A stretch of 64,000 nucleotides of DNA from the NCBI RefSeq assembly GCF_014529535.1, contig NW_023503616.1, positions 496,001-560,000 of the forward strand, read 5' to 3'. The stretch's first letter is position 1; every line of letters begins with the position of its first letter. This stretch comes from Bradysia coprophila (taxonomy: Eukaryota; Arthropoda; Insecta; Diptera; Sciaridae). The notes under the pieces are model-generated. The model saw only the letters and a program-made list of their open reading frames with translations. It ran no database searches and had not been told where the DNA came from. Shown in pieces: positions 52,001-63,810 of the stretch. The position numbers and the translations under genes are program-made.

Positions 52001-52102
52001 AATTTGTATTACCGGAATTACCTAATTTACTGACAAAATTACCGAACTTAGTTTTTGGCAATTTTGACAGTAAATTCGGTAATTTCATCGGTAATTCAAA
52101 TT
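52001..52102. repeat. Imperfect hairpin, 43-46-nt arms
   Basis: 52001-52043 (includes TTACCGGAATTACC, CTAATTTACTGACAAAATTA) is the imperfect reverse complement of 52057-52102 (GGCAATTTTGACAGTAAATT, CGGTAATTTCATCGGTAATT) around a 13-bp loop. The sequence is rich in GGTAATT/AATTACC. It is probably a tiny palindromic MITE lying 167 bp beyond the stop of the RRM gene. Confidence 0.75.
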
Positions 52103-52268
52103 AACTGTCGCGAAACCTACCTAAATTTGGCTAATAAGTCAATTTGGCTAGTAAGTAGAATAAATATGGAGAGACAAATTATCACGTTCATCTTGTAGAA
52201 GCGCATCTGTAAGCAACAAAACAAGTTGCAATTTATTCAAAAATAAAATTTGCAACAGTGAAACATGT

Positions 52269-53179
52269 CTAGGATTGGGTTTTCTTTCTCTCCCTCCTGG
52301 CTTTTCTTCGCTCCCACATTTTCGTTTGCTGAAGCTTTTCCTTCGCTATCTCCTTCTTGATGGACTTGTCGTAGTTTTTGCCACTCTTCGAAAAAGACTT
52401 TGTCTGCAAGAAATTTAAAATATTCGGTCAATCAACTGTGTGGCAGTAATTCCTTCGGGTGGCAAAATTACTTCATTCCGCATCTCTGCCAATTTACGAT
52501 TTTTCTGTTTCAGAATATTTTTCTTGTTGGCCGACTTCTTTTTACCAGCTTCTGATAATTGTATCTTAATCGGTCGGTCGTCCAGCATGGTATTGTGTAA
52601 GGAAAAAGCGTTCTGTAAAAAACCGTGGATTAATTTAACAAAATTGATAAACAGCATTGTCCGTACCTTAAAGCCATCGACATCAGACATTTCAACAAAT
52701 GCAAAACCTCCTTTTCGTTTCTTAGGAATACGAACTGATTTCACATTTCCTGATGTGGAAAAATATTCCGTTAATCGTTCCTTCGACGTGCCAAAATTTA
52801 AGTTTGTCACATAGAGAACGAATCGATTAGCCTTGGCAGAACCACGTAACAACGACGTTATTTGTTCCTGATTGATTTTCCCGTCATACTCCTTTGTTTT
52901 GACTTTTCTAGATCCATCTGTCTGGATTTTTCCTGAGTCAGCTGATGGCTCATCAACTTCAGACTCATCAGTGTCATTTTGTTCAGGATCATCACCATTT
53001 TCACTAAATTCTTCTCCAGAACCTCCACCGTCGGGATGATTGTTATCTGCTTCATTATTCTTTCGCTTGGAATCATCAAAATTCCCTAATAAATCGGCAC
53101 TTTCATCGTTTCTTAAGGGCACACTACACGTATCGGGTCGGATATATTGTTCTACAATGTAATCATCACTTCCAAACAT
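52269..53179 (-). CDS. RRM protein, probably nucleolar (262 aa)
   Basis: Three minus-strand exons, 53179-52667, 52612-52472 and 52403-52269, join in phase 0 to 789 nt (262 aa). The first ~110 residues are acidic and Asp/Glu/Ser/Asn-rich. One RNA recognition motif spans about 119-195, with RNP2 VLYVTNL and RNP1 KGGFAFVEM, interrupted by intron 1. The C-terminus is very basic (KKKSANKKNILKQKNRKLAE, then MWERRKARRERKK), as in nucleolar or ribosome-biogenesis RRM proteins. This resembles RBM34/Nop6-like proteins, but I cannot name the orthologue. The frame of exon 2 also runs through the 68-nt second intron to a TAA at 52417-52415; I prefer the spliced form because it restores an uninterrupted basic tail, and the alternative would give a shorter protein. 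The gene is divergent from the SLC38A10-type gene. Confidence 0.85.
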
Positions 53180-53732
53180 GGTAATTGATAAAGAAAAATT
53201 CAGCTAAATGTGAGTACCTCGTGAGTACGCGTGAGAATGTTAATATTAGTAAACAAAAACACGTTTCTGCGACATGTGAAATGTCAAAGACAGTGTTGGG
53301 TTAACAATGCAACAGAGGGCGCGAAATGAATCTAACGATTTGATTATTTACCGAAAAGTATGGGAACTCAATTAATGCGATGGACAAGTTGCACTACCCA
53401 ACTGAGATCAATTTGGAATAATATTCCTGCCTTAAACTAATTACAGTAACTAAGAATCGTTCGATTTCTTTAGAATGTCATGCTCATGCTAGTACGTTTA
53501 TCATCTGCCAGCGCTTGAAAATATATGCGGCACTGTAAATTGCTCCAGCTAGAATGTAAGTGACATTCTTGTGCTTTATTTACCAACTTTGCATTAACCT
53601 CAAACAAAAGTACCCAACGTATACAATAAACACATCACCTTAGTTTCCATTATTTACTTATAAGAATGATATCTGACCAGTTGATTTTATGGCATAGCTG
53701 TTGATTGGCGCAACAAAATAATAACTGCCACA
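53180..53732. promoter_or_regulatory. Shared divergent promoter region
   Basis: The 553 bp between the start codons of the RRM gene (minus) and the transporter (plus) must hold both 5' UTRs and promoters. No convincing TATA box or initiator can be picked by eye. The arrangement suggests a bidirectional promoter; co-regulation is an inference. Confidence 0.5.
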
Positions 53733-56469
53733 ATGGGAGGTAAAATGGTATACACGATGACACTGGCGAACAGTATAATTGGGGTACGTAATACCAATTT
53801 ATTTAAGGCTGATATTTATCGTAATTTGGTTGCATTTCGTTATCTAGGTGGGTATACTAGCCATGCCATTTTGCTTTCAAAAGGTAAATGATTTTATCAG
53901 TAAACGAAATGCGCAGCACAAGCAATAAAATGTATTCTTCAAACAGTGTGGAATCATCCTAGCTATTTGTCTTCTCGCCGTTAGTAACTATATTACCAGA
54001 TTGTGCTGTTACTACCTATTAAAATCATCAGCAATATGCCGCAGACGTTCGATGGAAATTATTGCATTTTCAATTTTCGGCTCGTCGGGAAAACTTATGG
54101 TGGAACTGTGCATCATCGGCTATTTACTGGGTACTTGTATAACGTACTTTGTTGTTGTTGGCGACCTGGGACCACAGATCATAGCAAAAATGTTCGATCT
54201 ACATCAAACGTATACGCTCAGGTCGTACGTTATGATCTTTGTGACCATTGCTTGTATCATTCCATTGGGTCTGCTGAGGAATGTTGACAGTCTTGCCGCT
54301 GTTTGTACAGCTTCAATCGGCTTTTACTTCTGTCTGGTTATGAAGGTGCTTGCACAATTAATTTGGCAGGGAGATCGAAGACTCACCCAATTGCCCATGT
54401 TTACAGATTATGGCCGAATCGACAGAACGAATATCAACCGGAGATTGGACGGATAATGTGGATTATTGGAATTGGTCCGGGGTGTTGCAATGTTTGCCCA
54501 TATTTAGTATGGCATTATCATGTCAAATGTGAGTTTCACGAGAGAAATGTTTTCAACGTACAGCTAATGATCCGTTAATTTTTCTTATGGCAACAGGCAG
54601 CTGTTTGAAGTCTTTGAGAATGTGTCGAACATATCACTGGACAAGATGAACGACTACGTAAAGTCTGCTACGAATATCTGTACGTTCGTCTACATTTTGG
54701 TTGGATTTTTCGGATACGTGGCATTTTCTACGAAACCATTTTCGGGGAATATATTACTAAACCTTAGTCCGTCGCTGGCAAGCGATGCAATTAAGATTGG
54801 TTTTGTACTATCGGTGGCATTCAGCTTTCCATTAATCATATTTCCGTGTCGGTAAGTGTTAGGACTGCGATCATCACCAGGTTTCTTCATCTCAATTTCA
54901 TTTGCATTTCAGAGCCAGCTTAAATTCATTGCTGTACCGACGAGTAAGTTTATTCTACTTTCCGCTACCGAGCGTCATGTGCCAATCCGCATTTCTTTTG
55001 GTATTTTCTAGGGACACGCCGATGTTGCCCATTACATTCCAGAACATCGTTTTAAGCTAATTACAATTTCGTTGGTTTCACTTGCTCTGGTAGTCGGCAT
55101 ATTAATCCCTTCCATCGAATTAGTTATTGGATTTATTGGATCTACGATTGGTGTAGCCATTTGTATCATGTTTCCGGCATCGTGCTTTATCAAAGTTTGT
55201 CAGAAAAATTCAACGGAGAAACTGCTCGCTCAATTTCTGTTGATATTCGGCTTCATAGTAATGGTTCTCGGAACGTATGCTAATCTGAATGCCATTGATG
55301 AAAAGAATTCGGGAAGCTTTGAAGAGACTGATCACATTTTGAAGCATATTGATGATTCAATCGAACAGCCGACAATGAATTTATCCAAAAAGATCGAAAA
55401 TATCCTTCTGTCACACGATGTTACGCCATCTAAACTGGAATTAGACCTGAAAAAGCTTCCTGATGAAATTGAACCATTTCCAAAAGCACCGAAACCCATT
55501 CCAGTGGAGAGTAAATATCACGAGAATCCGGTTGACGGATTGAAATTGATTGACGATCCAGATCCTAAAGAAGATTCATCTGTTCCCAAGGCCGTAGAGG
55601 TTAAATTAATACCGCTCGACGCTGACAACAACATTCAACCAATCGCCAAATTCCAGGATTCCAAAAAGTCTAATGACATCAACAAGGAGGCAATCCAAAA
55701 AGAAGAGCAAGAAATCGCGATCGAGAAGAAAGAACAAATAGCAGACGACTCGAACAGCGAATTAAAGAGATTGGAAGAGACTAAAAAACTGCTTCAGGAA
55801 GTGAAAGAAATGAAGGATGTGCTGGAAAAACAAAATCAAGAAACGCAACAACTGGTGCTTCAGAAGTTCGACGAAATCGTCGATAAAGTGGAGAAAATCG
55901 AAAAGGTGCAGGAGGAGGACAACAAGAAACATGAGGAAGAGAAGGCAGAGAAAAAGCTTTTGGGCGAACAGAAAGCAGAAGAGGAAACTGTAGTCCAATC
56001 TATACAACTAGAAAAGACCAACGTAGACGACCAAGAAGATAAAAACGCCGCAAACATTCAACCGCCGAATGTGGTGACCAATCAAACCATGAACGGCCCG
56101 ATTATCAGCATGTTGATAAATAAACATGCCAATCAAGTCGATCTGATCCCTAATAACAGTCGAGAAAGCAATCCCAAGCAAGTTTCGAAAGAAGACGTAG
56201 TAGAACATGCGGCTATTCAGAGAGATTTACTCCATGTGCACGAAGCAGCCGATCAGTCTGCGATAATTGCGGATGATGAAATATCGCAGGCGGAACTGTT
56301 GCGACAAAAGCGATCGGTTGAGATTGATGAAGACTGCGTGAAACCTGTCCTGAATGATGAAAGTATATCGTTAGTGTCAGAGAATCGAAAGAATTTCCCT
56401 GATGTAAGTATAGATCTGGTGGGTAAGATGGTTGGCAGAGACTTAAAATCTGTGCAGGACACAAGATAA
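53733..56469 (+). CDS. SLC38A10: SLC38A10-type amino acid transporter
   Basis: Seven exons, 53733-53783, 53848-53883, 53947-54345, 54407-54528, 54597-54851, 54913-54943 and 55012-56469, join in frame to 2352 nt (783 aa). The N-terminal ~375 residues are the amino acid/auxin permease fold with about 10-11 hydrophobic segments. Family motifs include the unwound first helix TLANSIIGVGILAMPFCFQK, then GDLGPQI, PIFSMALSCQ and VGFFGYVAF. The last ~400 residues are a hydrophilic tail, acidic and Lys/Glu-rich with a coiled-coil stretch (KRLEETKKLLQEVKEMKDVL, then VDKVEKIEK). Such a long tail marks SLC38A10 among the SLC38 neutral amino acid transporters (fly CG30394 type). Family role: glutamine, glutamate, alanine and related amino acid transport, with links to protein homeostasis. 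The tail contains RQKRS near residue 729. Exon 3 could be read through into its intron, giving a false end at 54456; splicing at 54345 restores the conserved sequence. Confidence 0.92.
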
Positions 56470-57028
56470 TTCAGCGAAATGGACTGGACACGTATGTTAT
56501 TTAATGTTATTTCGATGGTGCGTCAGTAGTGTACTGAAATGAAAATCGCTGTTGTTACGCTAGCGGAAAAGTGAAATCTGTCCTATTTTCTGGTTTGGGA
56601 TTGTTGTGGTTTGTTATTGTTCCAACATGAATTTGGTTCGGAAATTCAATTTGGAAATTGAGATTGAGATTCAGTTTTCGTATCTAGTACAAAGTCAAAA
56701 AATTAAAATCTCGATTTTCATTTGCTCAACGAAATTTATGTAGGAACACTTCCAAACCACAACTTTCAAATCAAGAACCTCGGACTTCACTTCACTTCGA
56801 GTGTACGTAAAATGCTAATTTTGGTGCGAGTCAGGGCATTTTCAAATTTCATTTAAGTTTGTCTAGCATGTTAACTGGATGTAAATTTTATTTATAAAGA
56901 AAACAATAAAAATTTGATTTTCAGGGACATAAATTTCAATTTAACCTGACTGAAAATCTGATTGGCAATAGCAAATGTCGATACAGTATCTCTGGAAACC
57001 AGAAGCATGGTTCACCACCATCTGCTGT

Positions 57029-57318
57029 AATTTACATAAGAAACACTTAACGGTACTTTTCCATTTATTTTTTAGCAATTTTCAATTTCATAAGAAACTA
57101 CATGATCAAAAATGCAAATAAATAATTTGCATAAGAAACATTTTGGAGACATTTTCATAAAAAAGTAGATTATTTTGCAAATTATTTGTTGTCATTTTTC
57201 GACAAGTAGTTTTTTATGCGTTTTTGATGAGAACAAATTGTCACTTGTTTCTTATGTAATTTTTCCTGATATTTTTGAAAGAAACAACTTGCCGAAAAAT
57301 GACCACAAATAATTTGCA
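57029..57318. repeat. Compound inverted repeat (MITE-like)
   Basis: Two nested palindromes. 57029-57048 (AATTTACATAAGAAACACTT) mirrors about 57243-57262. Separately, the 37-nt arm 57176-57212 mirrors 57282-57318 with three mismatches (core CGAAAAATGAC, ACAAATAATTTGCA). The motif AATTTGCATAAG also recurs directly near 57125. No open frame. Confidence 0.75.
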
Positions 57319-58159
57319 TAAGGAAGGACCAAAGATAACAAAAAAGTTGTTAAAAATATAATCTGGACATATAGTACCCCAACGTCCAACGGTAGAGCAA
57401 GCGAACTATAATCCCCTCGATATAATATGAAAAACTATTTATGTTCCTCGAACTTGAAACCGATATCTCGGTACTCGATGTAGACACCTTTTTACAGTTC
57501 CAGTGGAATAAATGTCTATTCTCGCTTCCATTAGACATTAGTTTCAGCAATTCAAATTGAAAATCTATGGGCCAGTTAAAATCTAGAGTCTCTGACAGAG
57601 ACAAAAAATCTTCATGATACTCGGGCGAGAATCCGGTACATTGTTATGCGGTCAATAAAAATGTAGATGTAATTTGCACTTGTGCAGAGTCGTATGTAGA
57701 TTAGTAAGAATAGGGACTGAAAAAATCATATTTTTATAAGCATGCATTTAAATTGATCGAAAGGACAAGAGAATTTGATCGCAGTAGAAGGAACATCTTT
57801 CTATCTTAATAATCTGATAATAGTGAAATTCGACTTGTTTTCTAAATTGTTAAATGTTGTGGTTCGTAATTGATTCCAAAAGAATTTCGCTGAACAAATG
57901 AAAATCTAGATTTTTCTTCTTTTGTTAAACGAATTTTGTATAGAATCATTTACAAATCATATCAATTCCCAAAACAGAAAACCTACCGAATTTTACTTTA
58001 ACCTCTCTGTAATTTTATAAAAGGAAAATACCGCTCTATTCTCAGGATTGCAGGAATTGCTGGTCAAATTTTAATCATTTTGTACAACGGAAATTTATTC
58101 TGCGATCGAATTTCCTTTTACTTGCAATCAGTTTATCAGTAACCTGACGGCAATCATAT

Positions 58160-58328
58160 GACCGGTATTATTATCGGGTCTATTACTTCCATCGATCAAA
58201 GTATTTTTAAACTGTTGATTTCGAATCTTGTACTTCATTTTTTTCAACATACTATTTGCTATATAAAGCACCATATTACCAAGAGCTTGTCATTATTTTT
58301 GTCGTCGTTAACAATAACAGATGAATAG
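58160..58328. repeat. Dispersed repeat, copy 2
   Basis: Same-orientation match to 9441-9614 (shared GTATTATTATCG, CTATTACTTCCATCGATC, AGCACCATATTACC versus GGACCATATTACC, TTTTTGTCGTCGTTA versus TTTTTGTTGTCGTTA). It ends about 170 bp from the kenny stop codon. Confidence 0.75.
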
Positions 58329-58492
58329 GTAGATGTTTTTGTTTAAATTGATTTTATTCTTCAAAGTTAACAGCGCATAGAAATACATCTAGAATTCTAA
58401 AGTTAGTCAAACATAATGTAAATAAATTGAATGCAAAGTATTTCAACGCTACGACAAAAATCCTACTTCTAGTCCAAACACCAGTCAACACA

Positions 58493-60974
58493 CTAGTTCT
58501 CCAAGCAACTCTGGACATGATTTTGAAGAGCCATTAGGCTTGACGAAGAATTATTGCAAACCGGACAAATAAATTTTCCAACCGGTTTTCGATTTTCCAT
58601 GGCTGAAGCTTGTGGGGGAGCTGATGCAGTTGATGATGACGTCGACGCACCATTTGAAAGTCTGGTTCTGATTACAAAAGAAAACATTTGTTTAGATCAT
58701 CGGTTCATCGATTATACAATGGTGCTCTTGAGATAAGATTTGTTTACCTTGACTGTGCTTCTTCAATCAATTGTTGATTTCGCCTTTGTAATAATTTCAA
58801 GTCGCTCAACAATTCCTCTCTTTCGTTGGCAATGTCTTGTCGGGACTGCCTCTCCATCTCAAAATCACTTTTATATACGTCCAACTACGAAATACCAAAT
58901 CGTTAGTTCGCCTGACATGACGAAAAGAAAATCATTTCCTTACCTGAGCCTTCAAGAACTCGTTTTCTTCCTTGATCTCTGCAAACTCCTGTTCCTTCTG
59001 ATGAGCCTGAATATCGGCATTGATCTCCTTCGATCTTAACAACACAATCGCCTTCTGCATCTCAGTCAATTCGGTTTGCTGTTCAGCATTTTTGGCTGTT
59101 AATTCGGCCAAATCGTTTTGCCTTTCCGTAACTTTATCGGTTAATTCGGTCACTTTGAGACGTTGTAAATCGAATTCCATGATCCATTTGTCGTTGTCGC
59201 TTTTGAGTTTTTGATATCGCTCCTGTTCGCGGACAAGACTTTCCTTTAATTGATCTATTTGCTGGACATACTCGTTCTGGACCACCTCGCGGATCTGTAT
59301 ATTTTGTATGGATATTTGATTTATTTCATCTTTCAACTGACGCACTTTCTCCCTGTCTTCGCTCGCATTTTGGCCATTTTCGTTGACAATCATTTCCAAT
59401 GATAACTGCAGAACAATAGCAAATCTTAGTATAATTAACTCCCGACTGCAACGAGAGAATAAGCTTACCAATTGATGTTGCAATTTGGACGACTCACTTT
59501 CCAGTCGTTTGATGGTAACTATTTTGTTAGAAACATCTTCCAACAATTGAAGATTTTGCTGGCGCGCAGCACTCAATTGTGTCGCAAAGTCTGTAAGATT
59601 ACAAACGGAATTTAGAGCGCTGGTTGTCGAACGCTTAGTCGAACTGCTACCATTGCTAGACTGCGATCCATCCATGGAAGAACTTTGTGATCTGCCCATT
59701 GAAGAGCTGTGCGATTCTTGCAATGAAGGATTTGGTGATTCTTGCTTTGGGGCACTTTGTGATTTGTTCATTAAAGAACTTTCGCTTTTGTTGCGGTCAC
59801 CGTCGCGTTGAAGTGACACCATTTCGAACGACACCTGAACACAAAAATGCAGAGTTAGATTGTGTAAACTGGCATTACGAATCAGTTGGCCTAATAAAAT
59901 GGGACAACATTAGCGTCACCACCTACCAATTGCTTTTCCAATTTTTCTATCATATTGGTCATATTCTGGATGATGGCGTTCTTGGCAGATATATCCTGAA
60001 CCAAATCGTTATTTTCTCCGGCCGCAAAGGCTAAATTCATGTTGAATTGCATGGTTTTCTCTTCATGCTCTGCAAATGGTTACGAAACGAAATGAATTAG
60101 CAAAATGGTGACAACGAACAGGTCTTTGCAAACACTCACCTTCCTTAATTCTGGCAATTTCCATCTTAAGTTTTTGATTGAATTCGTCTCGTTCGAGGAG
60201 TGCAACATGCAAGTTTTCATTTTCAACGACTTTCAATCGCAATTGCTCCTTTAGACTTGCATTCTGTTCATTGCATTCGGCTATTTCACTAGCTTGCGTT
60301 TCCTTCAGCTCTTTGACTCTGGTCTGCCACTTATCGATGGTGCTGAAGTGTTGGCGCATAGCTTCGTTGGTCTTTTGCAAATTTTCTAGATTAATGGACC
60401 GGTTAGTCATGTGTTCATGATGAAAATATTGATGACAAGAAAATCACCTTTAAGCTTGACATGTTCGTTGATAAATCCTTCGAGTCTCTCAATGTCTTCA
60501 GGGTTGGATTGAGTTGTACAGAAACTCGGAAAATGTTTCCAAATGTTGTACTATAATTCAGAGGGATCAATTTTTAGCAGTGATAAGTGGTGACCGAAAA
60601 TGTGCTGACTAAATTACCTTCAATGAATCAGCCGGTATTTCACCCATCAAAAATTGTTCGGCAAAATCATTGCCAGACGCTGTAGGTGCTTTCATCATCG
60701 ACTGCGTCAACGGATTACCCTCATTTACAGCCACAGAGTTAACAGGTGAATCACCGTTCAAATTATCAGTGTGGGCCGCTGATAACGAAGGCGAATTCAT
60801 CAATAATGAGCTTACCAAACTAAAATTTTGCATTGTTGGTGTAGATGATTGCATCACATTTGAAGTGATTGAACCACTTTCTTTCGCCATTGAATGTTCA
60901 TGACCATTGTACTGTTCCATCGAAGGGGTCGGCGTCGAGCCCAAAATAACGAAACTGGATTCATCGTCGGACAT
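58493..60974 (-). CDS. key: kenny, IKK-gamma/NEMO orthologue (662 aa)
   Basis: Eight minus-strand exons, 60974-60618, 60550-60448, 60385-60140, 60069-59927, 59834-59469, 59405-58944, 58884-58748 and 58667-58493, join in frame to 1989 nt. The N-terminus MSDDESSFVILGSTP matches fly Kenny, including the Atg8-interacting (LIR) core FVIL at residues 8-11. Long coiled coils fill about 120-280 and 380-600. The UBAN ubiquitin-binding motif is in exon 7 (DFEMERQSRQDIANEREELL, about 566-585). A C-terminal zinc finger, CPVC...H(x4)C, ends the protein. Family role: scaffold of the IKK complex that reads K63/linear ubiquitin and activates Relish in the IMD antibacterial pathway. At 662 aa it is clearly longer than fly Kenny (about 390); exon 5 adds a Ser-rich linker (about 295-340). 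A 5' UTR intron precedes the ATG (acceptor CTTTCCAG before TTATTTCTCAAAATG). Confidence 0.93.
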
Positions 60975-61146
60975 TTTGAGAAATAACTGGAAAGACGTCA
61001 AGAAACAAATGTTGTTAGTTGAGCGTCGTTTAGCATTTCCTTTATGAGTAATACCATATTTGAGAACAAAGTGCGTATTTAGATAAGTAATAAACGTTCG
61101 TATTGATAGCAAATATTAGTTCTTCGACCAACGAATTTAATCATAC

Positions 61147-61330
61147 CTTTATCGCCAAAAACGAAAGTGAATCCACAATAGAGATGATAATAATAAAAAG
61201 TTGTTCAAGTAAACAGAAAAATACAATAAACACGTATTATCAGATGAACAAGTTATGAAGTAATGCAAAGTGCACAAACAGATGAGAGAAGCGCATCGTA
61301 TAAAAAATGGAGGTTTTACAATCCAAGACA
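61147..61330 (-). other. key: Probable kenny 5' UTR exon
   Basis: Minus-strand GGCGATAAAG followed by the donor GTATGATT (61146-61139) pairs with the acceptor just 5' of the kenny ATG (about 60989), giving an intron of about 158 nt. The 5' boundary is not visible; a TATA-like TTTTTATACG lies near 61300. It is noncoding. Confidence 0.45.
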
Positions 61331-63810
61331 CAATGCACGTTATGTCACATAAATTAAAAATGTACTATATTACACTCTGCACGCAGGTGTACTAGAAATA
61401 TTGCACATGTCCGACTGATCCGCAGTATTGGCAGAAATAATGGATATAGTTAGTTCAAATTTTTGAGTTTGTCAGTTTGCGAATTATATAATTTGACCGA
61501 TACATTTTCTCTGTTTTGTGGTCTACTAGGGACTGAGTGGCGAGACTTGTGGCGAAAGTGGTGTGGTTGATTGAATACATCTGTGTATTGAATGTTATCA
61601 ATGAGAACGAAAATCATTTTACATAAGTAGGGATCAAAAGTTTAAAGCATTTGTTGAGAAGTTGGTTGATTCGAGTGGTCCGAGACAGAGGCGACTCGAT
61701 GTTAATAATCACTTTAAATTCATTTTAAAATCATATGAAAAATTGGCTTTTTATTTTTATATCGAGTTATGTCAGTTAGGCATACTTCAGTGAAGGAATT
61801 TTTGAATTTGACACGTGATTTCATTTCACCTTGTTCGGACTAGCATTACCTAAACTTAATCGTCCAAAGCTGATACATAACTATTAGTCTAGTCGATAAC
61901 GCAAAACGTTTACAAGAGTCTTCTGCTTATATCTCATTCAAAAAAGTTCCAAATGTGTCCTATTAAGAAGAGAAATTTGTATTTTTGCTATAGATTCCTG
62001 TCTCTTCTTGTTAGAATACTTTTAGAAGTATTTTTGGGTGAAATCTAAGCAGATAACTCTTGTAAACGTTTGTACTGAAAATTGCGTTATCGACTACACT
62101 ATATTATACAAAACATATAGTATTTAACATAAGGGAAACTTGATTTTTTGTCTTTTATTGCAAAAACTGGATATTGCACGCATACTCGCCAAAAAAACAC
62201 TTTCCCCTGTTAGGTACCACACACTTTTCAAACCAAGGGTAGCAAAAGTTTAAATAGATTCACGCCATAACTGCGCTTCAGAATTTGAATTTTCGATGAA
62301 TCGATGGGTGAACCAATGAATTAAAAAATAAATTTCAACGCATTCTTATATGAAAATAAAGCGAGTTGACCAAACACAACGCTGCCTTTGATTTGTTTAT
62401 TGAGCGTTTCATTTTGAATTTGCAGCGGACTTATGGTGTGAATTATGGGAATTGTTGTCGTCACACCCGCAAAATCAGCGATGGCACTGTCATTTCAGTT
62501 CCAAATTAAGAAAAAGCTAACATTTGTTAACAAATTGGTTTTTCCATCAAGTTGTCCATGAAAATATTGTTACTATGAAGTGTAAGAAGACCGACTTGCC
62601 GACAACGTCAATCAGCGACAGTACTTAGAATTTTTTCTCAAATCCACACTCTGTAGAAGTTTCATGGAAGCTCGATATTTAAACTTTCCGTCCCCAGTTA
62701 TGTAAATAACTCATATGCTACATGCGTCGAAAACCAGAGAGATGTTGCAGTGTCAAATAGCGGTTCCTTCTCTCAAAAAGTGTCAAATAAGTTGTCAATT
62801 TCACAAAGCTAAGATCAAAAGAGGTTTCGTTGAAATATATGAAAATTTGTGTGGCGTCTCACTATCCAATACTTTTTTGTTCGATCTGAGGTTAGCTTTA
62901 CAAAAATGACAACTTATTTGACAGTTCAAACGACAATTGACAATGAACTCAAGGCTGTAGACTGTTGGTGACATATAAAACAGAATTCACCTACTAAGAA
63001 ATTGTCAAATTTGAGAATCCATCTTCTACGAAAATGTCAAATTTTGTTTGTGTAACCAGCGTGTCTGCATCTGCGCGACCTCCACAAAGTTTACAGCCTT
63101 GAATGCTCGTTCATTATTAATGTCGGCGAATTTACAGTTGGTTCAAAATAAATGCAAATCGATTAGATATTTGGCAGGTGTTTTTATTATTTGGTTTTGA
63201 CAGTTTACACTGTTGTGTGTCATCCGACTCTACCACCATCATAAAGTTGAATAATTAATAACGTCATTCTGACTCAGAGTTAAAACTTGTAGAGACTGTG
63301 GGTCTGTAAACGAAGTTTTAGTTAGTATTACTTTGAGAATTATTGAACTATCATCAGTATCGTCACTCCTTATTCAGTATTTGTGTATCTCTTTATTTGC
63401 AAAAGCTTCTCCCCTACGCAGCAAATATACATTCAAATATGGCGCTCTTATAGCGTCTTAAAATTCAAGCGAAGCTGTCATCACTACATGATCTATTACA
63501 ATTTTCGTAGCCATCTTACGGCACTGCACTTTCATCAGTCTCATTTTCTCTTTATCCATTCTTGTTCTGCCGGGAACATTACATTACAAACCCATAAGGT
63601 AAAGGTTTCAATTAATTAATTTTCTCAATAAATTGTTTCCAAATCCAATTTCTAAACTGTATCAATAACTAATTCGAATCAATTGCAATTATCTGATGCA
63701 CGTATTCAATTTCCATTCGTATTTTGAATGAATTTGAACATCTTTCGTCAGAAAAAATGGTGGAGCTGTGAAGCTAATGAGTTTTTTTTTCTGTTCAAAT
63801 GGTTTTTTAG
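61331..63810. other. Intergenic, no gene seen
   Basis: Apart from the MITE at 61886-62100 there is no recognisable coding region. The frame near 63383-63600 ends at CATAAG followed by GTAAAG and could contribute an upstream exon to the partial gene at the right edge. Confidence 0.5.
61886..62100. mobile_element. 215-bp palindromic MITE
   Basis: The left end (61886-61929: AGTCTAGTCGATAACGCA, ACGTTTACAAGAGTC, TCTGCTTA) is the reverse complement of the right end (62046-62100: TAAGCAGATAACTCTTGTAA, ACGTTTGTAC, TTGCGTTATCGACTACACT), apart from an 11-nt indel and a few substitutions. The interior is also partly palindromic around AAGAAGAGA / TCTCTTCTT. Confidence 0.85.

Larger units (their letters stand above)
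56470..58492. other. Convergent intergenic region
   Basis: About 2 kb between the stop codons of the transporter and kenny, which point at each other. It holds both 3' UTRs, the palindromic repeat at 57029-57318 and the dispersed repeat at 58160-58328. No gene is seen. Confidence 0.6.

Noticed and set aside
54346-54456. Transporter frame continuing to a stop at 54456
   Set aside because: A 61-nt GT-AG intron (54346-54406) removes it, and the next exon continues the permease fold.
59406-59468. Kenny exons 5 and 6 as one continuous exon
   Set aside because: The stretch is open in frame, but it has a good donor (GTAAGC) and acceptor (TCTGCAG), and removing it keeps the coiled coil; retention would insert a hydrophobic, Cys-containing segment.
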